Of a stretch of DNA of 64,000 bases, positions 53,733-63,124 are shown one piece after another. The notes under the pieces are model-generated. The model made no database searches. It saw only the letters and a list, made by a program, of their open reading frames with translations, and had not been told where the DNA came from. The DNA comes from Paracidovorax anthurii (GTDB lineage Bacteria; Pseudomonadota; Gammaproteobacteria; Burkholderiales; Burkholderiaceae_C). How positions within the stretch are numbered: the first letter of the stretch is position 1; every line of letters begins with the position of its first letter. The stretch is from assembly GCF_003269065.1 (NCBI RefSeq), contig NZ_QLTA01000015.1, positions 1 through 64,000 on the forward strand, in the 5' to 3' direction. The position numbers were made by a program, and so were the translations under genes.

Positions 53733-54161
53733 ATGCAGGATGAAGCAAAACAAAAATTCGCCCGGAAGTTGCGGGAGGCAATGGAAAAGGCAGGGTACGA
53801 GGCCAAGCCCTCGGTGCTGGAGCGGGAGTTCAACACCCGCCACTGGGGCAAGCCCATGACGCTGCACGGCGTGCGCCGCTGGCTGCTGGGCGAAACCATG
53901 CCGGGCCCGCGCAAGCTGACCACCCTCGCCCAATGGCTCCAGGTGCGCATCGAGGACTTCGTGGACCCGGGCAGCGCCGCCCAGCGCGGGACGAGCGAGC
54001 CCATCCACAAGTGGCACGCGGGCATGGGCTACGACGACCGCGAGCTGTTCGACATCTACCTGAAGCTGCCCGTGCCCCAGCGCCGCCTCGCGCGGGAGGT
54101 CATCCTGGCCATCGCCCGCGCGCATGAGGCCGGCGAGGCCAAGCGCAGCAAGGAAGACTGA
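53733..54161 (+). CDS. Small HTH-containing protein, paralogue 2
   Basis: A 142-residue protein, the same length as paralogue 1 and roughly 75-80% identical by eye. Differences cluster in the linker around residues 75-95 and at the C-terminus. Both genes share a 5' context TAGCGTGAC-x-GCATGCAGG around the start codon, showing that the duplication included leader DNA. The stop codon is overlapped by an AGAACGTG repeat word. A recent tandem duplication with retained control sites suggests cross-regulating or dose-related repressors. Confidence 0.72.
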   Translation: MQDEAKQKFARKLREAMEKAGYEAKPSVLEREFNTRHWGKPMTLHGVRRWLLGETMPGPRKLTTLAQWLQVRIEDFVDPGSAAQRGTSEPIHKWHAGMGYDDRELFDIYLKLPVPQRRLAREVILAIARAHEAGEAKRSKED

Positions 54162-54177
54162 GAACGTGCTCACGACC
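54161..54177. repeat. AGAACGTGCTCACG element on a stop codon
   Basis: AGAACGTGCTCACGACC begins on the last base of the TGA of HTH paralogue 2, as does the copy at 49715 on the helicase stop. One base differs from the core word. Confidence 0.5.
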
Positions 54178-54218
54178 CGAGGGCCCGGCGTTCGGCCGCC
54201 GGGTGCCCGGGCCGGGCA

Positions 54219-55646
54219 TCACCCCCCGATCCAGGCCTGCACGCCCTGCACCAGCTCGGGCGCGTGCGAGAGCGCGAACAGCAGCAGCCCGATGAGCCCG
54301 CCCACCACGGTGCCGTTGATGCGGATGAACTGCAGGTCGCTGCCGATGTGCAGTTCCACGAGGCGCGCCATCTCCTTGGCGTCCCAGCGGTCCACCGTGC
54401 TGCGGATGTGCTCGGCGACGAACTGCGACAGGTCGGGCGCCACCTGCGTGGCCCAGATCTGCAGGCGCACATTGAGGCGCACGCGCAGCGCCGGGTCGCC
54501 CGCCAGCGCCATGCCCAGCCACTGGCCCATGGCGGCCACCTTGCGCGACACCTCGGAATCCTCGTCGGCCAGGTCCTTTTGCAGCCGCTCGCGCAGGCCG
54601 GTCCACAGCTCCTGCACGTAGCGGCCCAGGGTGTCGTCGTTCTGCAGGTATTCGCGCAGCTCGTGGCCGCGCCGCTCCCATTCCGGGTCGGTCTGCAGGC
54701 GGGCGACGAGGCGCTGCACCGCGGTGTCGAGCGTGCCGCGCAACTGGTGCGAGGGGTCGCTCGCCACCTCGGCGAGCAGGCTGTCGATGGCCTGCGCGAT
54801 GGCGCCCGCGCCCTTGCCGCTCAGCCAGTCGGTGGGCAGCACTTTTTCCTTGAGCGGGTGCTCGCGCTTGATCCACTGCACGATGGTTTCGGCAATGAAG
54901 GTGCGGGTCTCGGGCGCGCGCAGCAGCAGCGTCACGCGCGCGAGCAGGTCGTCGAGCAGCACCTGGTGGCGCCCGCCGTGGGTGAGCGTCTCCAGCGCCG
55001 CGGCCATGGTGCGCGAGAGGTCGAGCTGGCCCACGAGCGCGCGCGCGGCCTGGTTCATGAAGCGCTGGATCCGCGCGTCTTCCACCGTGTCCAGCGCCGC
55101 CAGCGCCAGCCGCGCCACCTGCCGACCCAGCAACTGGGCATTGCCCGGCGAGGTGAGCCACTGCGCGAGCATGTCCGCCGGGTCGTGCCGGCGGATCAGC
55201 GTGACGAGGGTCGGGGCGTCGAGGAACTTGTCGCGCACGAACACGGCCAGATTGCCGCCGATGCGGTCCTTGTTGCGCGCGATGATGTCCGTGTGGCGCT
55301 GCACCCAGGGCAGCGGAATGCGCCGGAACAGGGCCGACACCGCGAACCAGTCGGCCAGCGCGCCCACCATGGCGGCCTCGGACATCGCGCGGATGCATTC
55401 CACGGCCAGGCTCGGCGGGAAGGCGTACGTGGCGGCGAACACCCCCGCCACGGCCAGCAGCAGGCCGGTGGCCAGCCACTTGGACCGCGCCAGCAGCACC
55501 GCGCGCTCAGTGGCGGCCGGCGAGGGCCCGGGGTCGTCGCCCTCGGGGGACAGGCCCGCGAACAGGTTCCCGGCGGCCCCGGGGGTCTCCCCGGCCGGGC
55601 GGAGGCCGCCCTCGCCGGCGCTGCGGTTGCGACTGCTGCTGTCCAT
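54219..55646 (-). CDS. DUF445 family membrane protein (YjiN-like)
   Basis: A 475-residue inner-membrane protein. A membrane helix lies at about residues 57-77 (LATGLLLAVAGVFAATYAF), followed by the DUF445 hallmark AMSEAAMVGALADWFAVSALFRRIPLPW and HTDIIARNKDRIGGNLAVFVRDKFL. The middle is a long helical region, and a final hydrophobic segment (VVGGLIGLLLFALSHAPELV) closes the protein. Function is unknown; relatives such as YjiN and YheB are linked only loosely to envelope physiology. The start is ATG 55646. It stands alone on the minus strand. Confidence 0.85.
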   Translation of the reverse strand: MDSSSRNRSAGEGGLRPAGETPGAAGNLFAGLSPEGDDPGPSPAATERAVLLARSKWLATGLLLAVAGVFAATYAFPPSLAVECIRAMSEAAMVGALADWFAVSALFRRIPLPWVQRHTDIIARNKDRIGGNLAVFVRDKFLDAPTLVTLIRRHDPADMLAQWLTSPGNAQLLGRQVARLALAALDTVEDARIQRFMNQAARALVGQLDLSRTMAAALETLTHGGRHQVLLDDLLARVTLLLRAPETRTFIAETIVQWIKREHPLKEKVLPTDWLSGKGAGAIAQAIDSLLAEVASDPSHQLRGTLDTAVQRLVARLQTDPEWERRGHELREYLQNDDTLGRYVQELWTGLRERLQKDLADEDSEVSRKVAAMGQWLGMALAGDPALRVRLNVRLQIWATQVAPDLSQFVAEHIRSTVDRWDAKEMARLVELHIGSDLQFIRINGTVVGGLIGLLLFALSHAPELVQGVQAWIGG

Positions 55647-55722
55647 CCCCCGAGAATAGCCCCGCGCGGCCCGCGCGCGGCGTAAGACGGTTGCCCGCGC
55701 GCGGCGGCGAACCGGCGCCGGC

Positions 55723-56856
55723 TCAGTGCGGCGCCACGCGGTCCAGCGCGGCGGCGAGGTGACCCACGGTGCGGTCCGCGTGGTGCCACTTCTCCAGCCC
55801 GAAGAGGCCGATGCGGAAGGTCTGGAAGTCCGCGCCCTCGCCGCACTGCAGCGGCACGCCGGCGGCGGTCTGCAGGCCCGCGTCGAGGAACTTCCGGCCG
55901 CTCTGGATGCCGGGGTCGGTGGTGTAGCTGACCACCACGCCCGGGGCCTTCCAGCCCTCGGCCGCCACGCTCGGAAAGCCGCGCGACTCCAGCAGCGCGC
56001 GCACCTTCGCGCCCAGCCCGATCTGCTCGGCGCGCACGCGGTCGAAGCCGTAGTCACGGGTCTCGAGCATCACGTCGCGCAGCTTCACCAGCGCATCGGT
56101 GGGCATGGTCGTGTGGTAGGCGTGCTGGCCGCGCTCGTAGCCCTCGGCGATCTGCATCCACTTCTTGAGATCGCACGAGAAGCTGGAGCTTTGCGTGCCC
56201 TCGATCGCCTGGCGCGCGCGTTCGCTCAGCATCACCATCGCGCAGCAGGGCGAGCCGCTCCAGCCTTTTTGCGGCGCGGAGATGAGCACATCCACGCCCG
56301 TGGACCGCATGTCCACCCACACCGCGCCGGAGGCCACGCAGTCGAGCACGAAGAGCGCGCCCACCTCGTGCGCGGCCTCGGCCACGGCGCGCAGGTAGTC
56401 GTCCGGCAGGAGGATGCCGCTGGCCGTCTCCACGTGCGGCGCGAACACCACCCGGGGGCGCTCGGCGCGGATCGCGGCCGCCACCTCCTCGGCCGGGCAC
56501 GGCGCCCAGGGCGCCTGCGGGCCCTCGCCCTGGCGGCGCGCCTGGCACACCACCGCGCCGCCACCGAGGGCGCCCGCATCGAAGATCTGGCTCCAGCGGT
56601 AGCTGAACCAGCCGTTGCGCACGATCAGCACCTTCTCGCGGTTGGCGAACTGGCGCGCCACGGCCTCCATGCCGAAGGTGCCGCTGCCGGGCACCAGCAC
56701 CGCCGTGTGCGCGCCGTACACCGACTTGAGCGTGGCGAGGATGTCCTGCATCACGCCGGTGAAGCGCCGGGACATGTGGTTGAGCGCGCGGTCGGTGTAC
56801 ACCACCGAAAACTCGAGCAGGCCATCGGGATCGACATCGGGCAACAGACCGGGCAT
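55723..56856 (-). CDS. Class V aminotransferase (alanine-glyoxylate / serine-pyruvate type)
   Basis: A 377-residue PLP enzyme. ALNHMSRRFTGVMQDILATLKSVYG and VLVPGSGTFGMEAVARQFA fit the phosphate-binding N-terminal part, FVLDCVASGAVWVDM contains the PLP-ring Asp, and ISAPQKGWSGSPCCA contains the Schiff-base Lys. It transfers an amino group between alanine or serine and an oxo-acid such as glyoxylate. ATG 56856 with GGAG before it is preferred; the open frame further upstream is GC-rich noise. It is monocistronic. Confidence 0.87.
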   Translation of the reverse strand: MPGLLPDVDPDGLLEFSVVYTDRALNHMSRRFTGVMQDILATLKSVYGAHTAVLVPGSGTFGMEAVARQFANREKVLIVRNGWFSYRWSQIFDAGALGGGAVVCQARRQGEGPQAPWAPCPAEEVAAAIRAERPRVVFAPHVETASGILLPDDYLRAVAEAAHEVGALFVLDCVASGAVWVDMRSTGVDVLISAPQKGWSGSPCCAMVMLSERARQAIEGTQSSSFSCDLKKWMQIAEGYERGQHAYHTTMPTDALVKLRDVMLETRDYGFDRVRAEQIGLGAKVRALLESRGFPSVAAEGWKAPGVVVSYTTDPGIQSGRKFLDAGLQTAAGVPLQCGEGADFQTFRIGLFGLEKWHHADRTVGHLAAALDRVAPH

Positions 56857-57174
56857 GGCGGGGCGTCTCCTTGAAAAAGCTTCGGACTTCCGGACGAGCC
56901 GCGCGGCGCCGCGCCCCGTGGCCCGGGGCGGCCGCCGCGCGGCGGAAGCGGTGCAGCTTACACCCGCGCCCCGGGGGCCCCGCCCCAGGGGTTTGCCCGG
57001 AAATGCGCTGCGCAGCGCGCAGGCGGCCACCGCCACGGCTACCATCACGCTGTCCACGCAGGTCTTCCCCCAAGCCCCCGCTTCCGCCGCCCGCACTCTT
57101 CCTCCGCTCCCGTCCCCCACCGGACCGCACGCCCCTTAGCCCCCCTCCCCGACACGCCCCTGGAGCCTGCCCCC
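56857..57174. other. Divergent promoter region, no gene seen
   Basis: About 320 GC-rich bases between the aminotransferase and threonine aldolase start codons. No convincing frame, RNA or repeat was found; promoters for both genes must lie here. Confidence 0.4.
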
Positions 57175-58239
<1,065 letters not shown>

Positions 58240-58251
58240 TGTCTGTCTTTT

Positions 58252-58296
58252 GCTATTCTTTATATAGCAAACAAACCAATAAATACGGCGACATGG
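58252..58296 (+). repeat. 18+16+11 dispersed repeat, copy 4
   Basis: Stem-loop GCTATTCTTTATATAGCA (58252-58269), 16-bp spacer ending AATAAATA, then CGGCGACATGG (58286-58296). It lies between ltaE and the convergent yggS gene, and its right part is nearly identical to copy 1. Confidence 0.8.
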
Positions 58297-58344
58297 AAGC
58301 GTTTCACCCCTGAAACGCTCCCAAGGGGGCGCACCGGGGCCCGC

Positions 58345-59070
58345 TCAGGGCGCTGGATACGTCCGCGCGCCGAAGATCCCGCTGCCCACGCGCACCAGGG
58401 TGCTGCCGGCGTGGATGGCGGCCTCCAGGTCCGCCGTCATGCCCAGCGAAAGCGTGTCGAACACCTCCATGCCCTCGCCGCCGGCCGCGCGCAACTGGTC
58501 GAACAGCGCCCGGGCCCGCAGGTGCACGGCAAGCTGCGCCGCGAAATCCGGCGCGGGCTCGGGAATGCCCATCAGCCCCCGCAGCCGCAGCGCCGGCAGC
58601 CGCGCCACGGCGCGCGCGAGGGCCTCGGCCTGCGCGGGCGGCACGCCGGCCTTGGTGGCGCCGCCGTCCACGTTCACCTGGATGCACACCTGCAGCGGCG
58701 GCAGGTGCGTCGGCCGCTGCTGCGAGAGGCGCTCGGCGGTCTTGAGCCGGTCCACCGTGTGCACCCAGTCGAAGTGCTCGGCCACCAGCCGCGTCTTGTT
58801 GCTCTGCACCGGGCCGATGCAGTGCCACTCCAGCGGCGCGGGCAAGCCTGCCCCGGGGCCGCGCAGGGCGGCCATCTTCTCCACCGCCTCCTGGATGTAG
58901 TTCTCGCCGAAAGCGCGCTGCCCGGCGATCGCCGCCTCGCGCACCGCGTGCGGGCCGAATGTCTTGGAAACGGCCAGCAGCCGCACCTGTGAAACGGGCC
59001 GTCCGGCCGCCTCGCAGGCCCGCGCGATGCGGTCCGAAACCCCTTGGATGTTGTTATCAATCGTCGTCAT
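58345..59070 (-). CDS. YggS family pyridoxal-phosphate homeostasis protein
   Basis: A 241-residue PLP-binding protein of the YggS/PROSC family. LLAVSKTFGPHAVREA holds the PLP Lys36; FGENYIQEA, EWHCIGPVQSNK, QVNVDGGATKAGV, GLMGIPEP and LSLGMTADLEAAIHAGSTLVRVGSGIFG follow in the expected order. It keeps free PLP low and affects amino-acid and vitamin B6 balance. It is divergent from pilT with 40 bases between, a conserved arrangement in many proteobacteria. Confidence 0.93.
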   Translation of the reverse strand: MTTIDNNIQGVSDRIARACEAAGRPVSQVRLLAVSKTFGPHAVREAAIAGQRAFGENYIQEAVEKMAALRGPGAGLPAPLEWHCIGPVQSNKTRLVAEHFDWVHTVDRLKTAERLSQQRPTHLPPLQVCIQVNVDGGATKAGVPPAQAEALARAVARLPALRLRGLMGIPEPAPDFAAQLAVHLRARALFDQLRAAGGEGMEVFDTLSLGMTADLEAAIHAGSTLVRVGSGIFGARTYPAP

Positions 59071-59110
59071 AATGCTTGCTCTCTAGCGTACCAAACGACC
59101 AAGGGCTCTC

Positions 59111-60154
59111 GTGGACATCACCCAACTGCTCGCTTTCAGCGTGAAGAACAAGGCCTCCGACCTGCACCTGTCCGCAGGGCTGCCGCCGATGATCCGGGTC
59201 CACGGGGACGTGCGGCGCATCAACGTCGATGCACTGGACCACAAGACCGTCCACGCCATGGTGTACGACATCATGAGCGACGCGCAGCGCAAGGTGTACG
59301 AAGAGTTCCTGGAGGTGGACTTCTCCTTCGAGATCGAGGGCCTCGCCCGCTTCCGCGTCAACGCCTTCAACCAGAACCGCGGCGCGGCCGCCGTGTTCCG
59401 GACCATCCCGAGCAAGATCCTCACGCTGGAGCAGCTGAACGCGCCCAAGATCTTCGCCGACCTCGCGCTCAAGCCGCGCGGCCTCGTGCTGGTGACGGGC
59501 CCCACGGGCTCGGGCAAGTCCACCACGCTGGCCGCCATGGTCAACCACCTCAACGAAACCGAGTACGGCCACATCCTCACGGTGGAGGACCCGATCGAAT
59601 TCGTGCACGAGTCCAAGAAGTGCCTGATCAACCAGCGCGAGGTGGGGCCGATGACGCTGTCGTTCGCGGCCGCGCTGAAATCCGCGCTGCGCGAAGATCC
59701 TGACGCCATCCTCGTGGGCGAAATGCGCGACCTCGAAACCATCCGCCTCGCCATGACCGCCGCCGAGACGGGCCACCTCGTGTTCGGCACCCTGCACACC
59801 TCCAGCGCCGCCAAGACCATCGACCGGATCATCGACGTGTTCCCCGCCGAAGAGAAGGAAATGGTGCGCGCCATGCTCTCCGAATCGCTGCAGGCCGTGA
59901 TCTCGCAGACGCTGTGCAAGACCAAGGACGGCCAGGGCCGGGTTGCCGCGCACGAGATCATGCTGGGCACCAGCGCCATCCGCAACCTGATCCGCGAGGC
60001 CAAGGTGGCGCAGATGTACTCCACCATCCAGACCAGCAGCAGCGTGGGCATGCAGACGCTGGACCAGAACCTCATCGACCTCGTCCGGCGCAACATCATC
60101 AGTCCCGCGGAAGCCCGCGGCAAGGCCAAGATCCCCGAGAACTTCCCGGGCTGA
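59111..60154 (+). CDS. pilT: Type IV pilus retraction ATPase PilT
   Basis: A 347-residue hexameric ATPase that pulls type IV pili back, powering twitching motility. It has the Walker A motif TGPTGSGKSTT (129-139), Asp box VEDPIEF, Walker B ILVGEMRDLET and His box GHLVFGTLHTSSA. The PilT-specific AIRNLIRE motif (SAIRNLIREAKVAQM) is intact. The start is GTG 59111, giving MDITQLLAFSVKNKASDLHLS, the standard PilT N-terminus. It is the first gene of a pilT, cyclic-nucleotide-binding, pilU cluster. Confidence 0.96.
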   Translation: MDITQLLAFSVKNKASDLHLSAGLPPMIRVHGDVRRINVDALDHKTVHAMVYDIMSDAQRKVYEEFLEVDFSFEIEGLARFRVNAFNQNRGAAAVFRTIPSKILTLEQLNAPKIFADLALKPRGLVLVTGPTGSGKSTTLAAMVNHLNETEYGHILTVEDPIEFVHESKKCLINQREVGPMTLSFAAALKSALREDPDAILVGEMRDLETIRLAMTAAETGHLVFGTLHTSSAAKTIDRIIDVFPAEEKEMVRAMLSESLQAVISQTLCKTKDGQGRVAAHEIMLGTSAIRNLIREAKVAQMYSTIQTSSSVGMQTLDQNLIDLVRRNIISPAEARGKAKIPENFPG

Positions 60155-60225
60155 CCGGCGGGCCGCCGGCCCTTCCTTTTTGACCCCCCGCGGCGGAATC
60201 ACCGCCGCGCACCGGAGCACTTCCC

Positions 60226-60864
60226 ATGAAAGGCATCCTTCGCCTGCTCAAAGCCAAGACCCTCGGCAACAAGCCCAGCGGCGAAGGCGGCAGCGACTCG
60301 GTCTTCTTCACCACGGCGTTCGCCGGCCAGGGCGTGGACACCTCCATGCTGGTGCCCTGGGAGGCACGCGCCGGCGAGATCGGTGCCCAGCGCCTGGCCG
60401 AGAGCCGGGGCGGCAAGCTGCTGCAGGCACTCTGGTCCAAGGACCGCTACATGGCGCACCTGGACGCGAGCGCGGTCGAGCGCATGGAGCGCTTCTTCCA
60501 GTTCGCGGCGGTGCCCGCGAGCCGCGACGTGATCCGGCAGGACGAATACGGCAACTTCATGGTCGTGCTGCTCACCGGCACCATCGCCGTGGACCGCGTC
60601 CAGCCCTGGGGCGAGCACCTGCGCCTGGCCGAGACGCGCCCGGGCGACATCCTGGGCGAGATGTCGCTGCTCGACAGCGGCATCCGCTTCTCCGCCTGCA
60701 CCACGCTCACCGACTGCGAGATCGCCGTGCTCAGCGCCGAGGCGCTGGACGACATGATGGCCAAGGACCCCCAGCTCGCCGCCAGCCTGGTGGCGTTGCT
60801 CGCGCGCAAACTGTCGCTGCGCCTGCGCGTCGTGAGCGCCCGCCTGAGTGACAATCAACGGTAG
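60226..60864 (+). CDS. Cyclic nucleotide-binding domain protein between pilT and pilU
   Basis: A 212-residue protein whose C-terminal half is a cNMP-binding beta-roll: VIRQDEYGNFMVVLLTGTIAVDRV, then the phosphate-binding cassette GEMSLLDSGIRFSA with the key Glu and Arg, and a closing helix. No DNA-binding HTH follows, so it is not a CRP-type factor. The N-terminal 70 residues are unique. It lies 71 bases after pilT and 33 bases before pilU, so the three are likely one operon. A role in coupling a cyclic nucleotide to pilus retraction is inferred from position. Confidence 0.82.
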   Translation: MKGILRLLKAKTLGNKPSGEGGSDSVFFTTAFAGQGVDTSMLVPWEARAGEIGAQRLAESRGGKLLQALWSKDRYMAHLDASAVERMERFFQFAAVPASRDVIRQDEYGNFMVVLLTGTIAVDRVQPWGEHLRLAETRPGDILGEMSLLDSGIRFSACTTLTDCEIAVLSAEALDDMMAKDPQLAASLVALLARKLSLRLRVVSARLSDNQR

Positions 60865-60897
60865 AACGGCCCCAGCGGACCGACCGGAGAAACACGC

Positions 60898-62034
60898 ATG
60901 GAACGCGATCAGGCCAGCAAATTCATCAACGACCTGCTCAAGCTCATGGTGAGCCGCGGCGGCAGCGACCTGTTCATCACGGCGGAATTCCCGCCCGCCA
61001 TCAAGGTGGATGGCAAGGTCACCAAGGTTTCTCCGCAGCCGCTCACCCCCGCCCACACGCTCACCCTGGCGCGGGCCATCATGAGCGACAAGCAGGTGGC
61101 GGATTTCGAGCGCACCAAGGAGTGCAATTTCGCCATCTCGCCGGCCGGCATCGGGCGCTTCCGCGTCAATGCCTTCATCCAGCAGGGCCGCGTCGGCATG
61201 GTGCTGCGCACGATTCCGCTCACCCTGCCCACCATCGACGGCCTGGGCGTGCCGCAGGTGCTCAAGGAAATCACGATGGCCAAGCGCGGGCTGTGCATCC
61301 TGGTGGGCGCGACCGGCTCGGGCAAGTCCACCACGCTCGCGGCCATGGTGGACTGGCGCAACGAGAACTCCTTCGGCCACATCATCACCGTGGAAGACCC
61401 GATCGAATTCGTGCACCCGCACAAGAACTGCGTGATCACGCAGCGCGAGGTGGGCCTCGATACCGACAGCTGGGAAGCCGCCCTCAAGAACACGCTGCGG
61501 CAGGCCCCCGACGTGATCCTGATGGGCGAAATCCGCGACCGCGAGACCATGGAGCACGCGGTAGCCTTCTCCGAGACCGGCCACCTGTGCCTGGCCACGC
61601 TGCACGCCAACAGCGCCAACCAGGCGCTGGACCGGATCATCAACTTCTTCCCCGAAGAGCGCCGCGCGCAGCTGCTCATGGACCTGTCGCTGAACCTGCG
61701 CGCCATGGTGTCGCAGCGCCTCATCCCCAAGCAGGACGGCAAGGGCCGCGCCGCGGCGGTGGAGGTCATGCTCAACACGCCGCTCATCGCCGACCTGATC
61801 TTCAAGGGCGAGGTCGCCGAGATCAAGGAGATCATGAAGAAGAGCCGCAACCTGGGCATGCAGACCTTCGACCAGTCGCTCTTCGACCTGTTCGAGGCCA
61901 ACGTCATCAGCTACGAAGACGCCCTGCGCAACGCCGACTCGCTCAACGACCTGCGCCTGCAGATCAAGCTCGGCAGCCAGCGCGCCAAGACCACCGACCT
62001 GGCGTCAGGCACCGAGCACTTCGCGATCGTCTGA
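60898..62034 (+). CDS. pilU: PilT-like accessory retraction ATPase PilU
   Basis: A 378-residue PilT paralogue. Motifs are GATGSGKSTT (Walker A), VEDPIEFVHPHKNC, VILMGEIRDRETM (Walker B) and GHLCLATLHANSANQ. Unlike PilT it has TPLIADLIFKGEVAEIKEIM at the place of AIRNLIRE, the expected difference for PilU, which needs PilT to drive retraction. An intrinsic terminator follows 20 bases after the stop, closing the operon. Confidence 0.95.
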   Translation: MERDQASKFINDLLKLMVSRGGSDLFITAEFPPAIKVDGKVTKVSPQPLTPAHTLTLARAIMSDKQVADFERTKECNFAISPAGIGRFRVNAFIQQGRVGMVLRTIPLTLPTIDGLGVPQVLKEITMAKRGLCILVGATGSGKSTTLAAMVDWRNENSFGHIITVEDPIEFVHPHKNCVITQREVGLDTDSWEAALKNTLRQAPDVILMGEIRDRETMEHAVAFSETGHLCLATLHANSANQALDRIINFFPEERRAQLLMDLSLNLRAMVSQRLIPKQDGKGRAAAVEVMLNTPLIADLIFKGEVAEIKEIMKKSRNLGMQTFDQSLFDLFEANVISYEDALRNADSLNDLRLQIKLGSQRAKTTDLASGTEHFAIV

Positions 62035-62054
62035 CCCCCCCCCTCACCCATCCG

Positions 62055-62084
62055 CCCGCCCTTGCCCGGCGGGTTTTTCTTTTG
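62055..62084 (+). terminator. Rho-independent terminator after pilU
   Basis: CCCGCC (62055-62060), 7-base loop, GGCGGG (62068-62073), then TTTTTCTTTT. It separates the pil operon from the dehydrogenase gene. Confidence 0.8.
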
Positions 62085-62112
62085 TCACGATCCACGCCAC
62101 AGGAGACTCCCC

Positions 62113-63048
62113 ATGCCATCCAGCACGAATCCGCGCAGCTACGACGCCACCCCTGCGCGCAAGGTCGCCTTCCTGGGCCTGGGCGTCATGGGCTATCCCA
62201 TGGCGGGGCACCTGGCGCTCGCCGGCCACCAGGTCACCGTCTACAACCGGACCGCTACCAAATCAATAGCATGGTGTGCAGAATTCTCGGCGACATCGGG
62301 CGCAAAACATGCCCCAACGCCCCGCGAGGCGGCCCAGGGCGCCGACATCGTCTTTTGCTGCGTGGGCAACGATGACGACCTGCGCTCCGTCGTGCTGGGC
62401 GCCGACGGCGCCTTCGCCGGCATGCAGCCCGGCGCCCTCTTCGTGGACCACACCACCGCCTCGGCCGAGGTGGCCCGCGAGCTGGATGCCGCCGCCCGCA
62501 CCCTGGGGCTGCGCTTCATCGACGCCCCCGTCTCGGGCGGCCAGGCCGGCGCGCAGAACGGCCAGCTCACCGTCATGTGCGGCGGCGACGCGGACGCCTT
62601 CGAGGCCGTGCGCCCCACGGCCCTGGCCTTCTCGCGCGCCTTCACCCGCATCGGCGACAGCGGCGCCGGCCAGCTCGCCAAGATGGTCAACCAGATCTGC
62701 ATCGCTGGCCTCGTGCAGGGGCTGTCGGAAGCCATCGCCTTCGGCCAGCACGCGGGCCTGGACATGGCGCTGGTACTCGACGTGATCGGCAAGGGCGCCG
62801 CGCAGAGCTGGCAGATGGACAACCGCGGCAAGACCATGGTCGAGGGCCGCTTCGACTTCGGCTTCGCCGTGGACTGGATGCGCAAGGACCTCGGGCTGGT
62901 GCTGGACGAGGCCCACCGCAACGGCGCGCGCCTGCCGGCGACGGCCCTGGTGGACCAGTTCTACGCCGACGTGCAACAGGCCGGCGGCGGCCGCTGGGAC
63001 ACCTCCAGCCTCATCACGCGCCTGGGCCGCAAAAAGCCCGGCGCCTGA
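62113..63048 (+). CDS. NAD(P)-dependent beta-hydroxyacid dehydrogenase (3-hydroxyisobutyrate / tartronate semialdehyde reductase type)
   Basis: A 311-residue enzyme. The Rossmann motif FLGLGVMGYPMAG is followed by VYNRT, DHTTASAEVARELDAAA, DAPVSGGQAGAQNG, with the substrate-binding loop, and GAGQLAKMVNQICIAGL, with the catalytic Lys. It reduces or oxidises a short beta-hydroxy acid; the exact substrate is uncertain. ATG 62113 follows AGGAGA. The segment just after NRT (TKSIAWCAEFSATSGAKHA) is encoded by DNA matching the 18+16+11 repeat and uses codons rare in the neighbourhood (TCA, ATA, TGT, ACA, AAA), so a repeat seems to have become part of the protein without breaking the frame. Confidence 0.87.
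   Translation: MPSSTNPRSYDATPARKVAFLGLGVMGYPMAGHLALAGHQVTVYNRTATKSIAWCAEFSATSGAKHAPTPREAAQGADIVFCCVGNDDDLRSVVLGADGAFAGMQPGALFVDHTTASAEVARELDAAARTLGLRFIDAPVSGGQAGAQNGQLTVMCGGDADAFEAVRPTALAFSRAFTRIGDSGAGQLAKMVNQICIAGLVQGLSEAIAFGQHAGLDMALVLDVIGKGAAQSWQMDNRGKTMVEGRFDFGFAVDWMRKDLGLVLDEAHRNGARLPATALVDQFYADVQQAGGGRWDTSSLITRLGRKKPGA
62254..62298 (+). repeat. 18+16+11 dispersed repeat, copy 5, inside a coding sequence
   Basis: Stem-loop GCTACCAAATCAATAGCA (62254-62271), 16-bp spacer, then CGGCGACATCG (62288-62298). Spacing is exactly that of the four intergenic copies, and the 11-mer differs by one base. It lies in frame within the dehydrogenase gene. Confidence 0.7.
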
Positions 63049-63052
63049 CGGC

Positions 63053-63073
63053 AAAAACCCCGTGCCCGCGGGG
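63053..63073 (-). terminator. Intrinsic terminator for the dolP-like gene
   Basis: Read leftward: CCCCG (63073-63069), loop, CGGGG (63062-63058), then TTTTT (63057-63053). It lies between the convergent dehydrogenase and lipoprotein genes. Confidence 0.65.
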
Positions 63074-63124
63074 CGCCATGCGCGCCTGCGAAATGCACGG
63101 GGCCCGGAAGGCGGCAGGCCGCGG

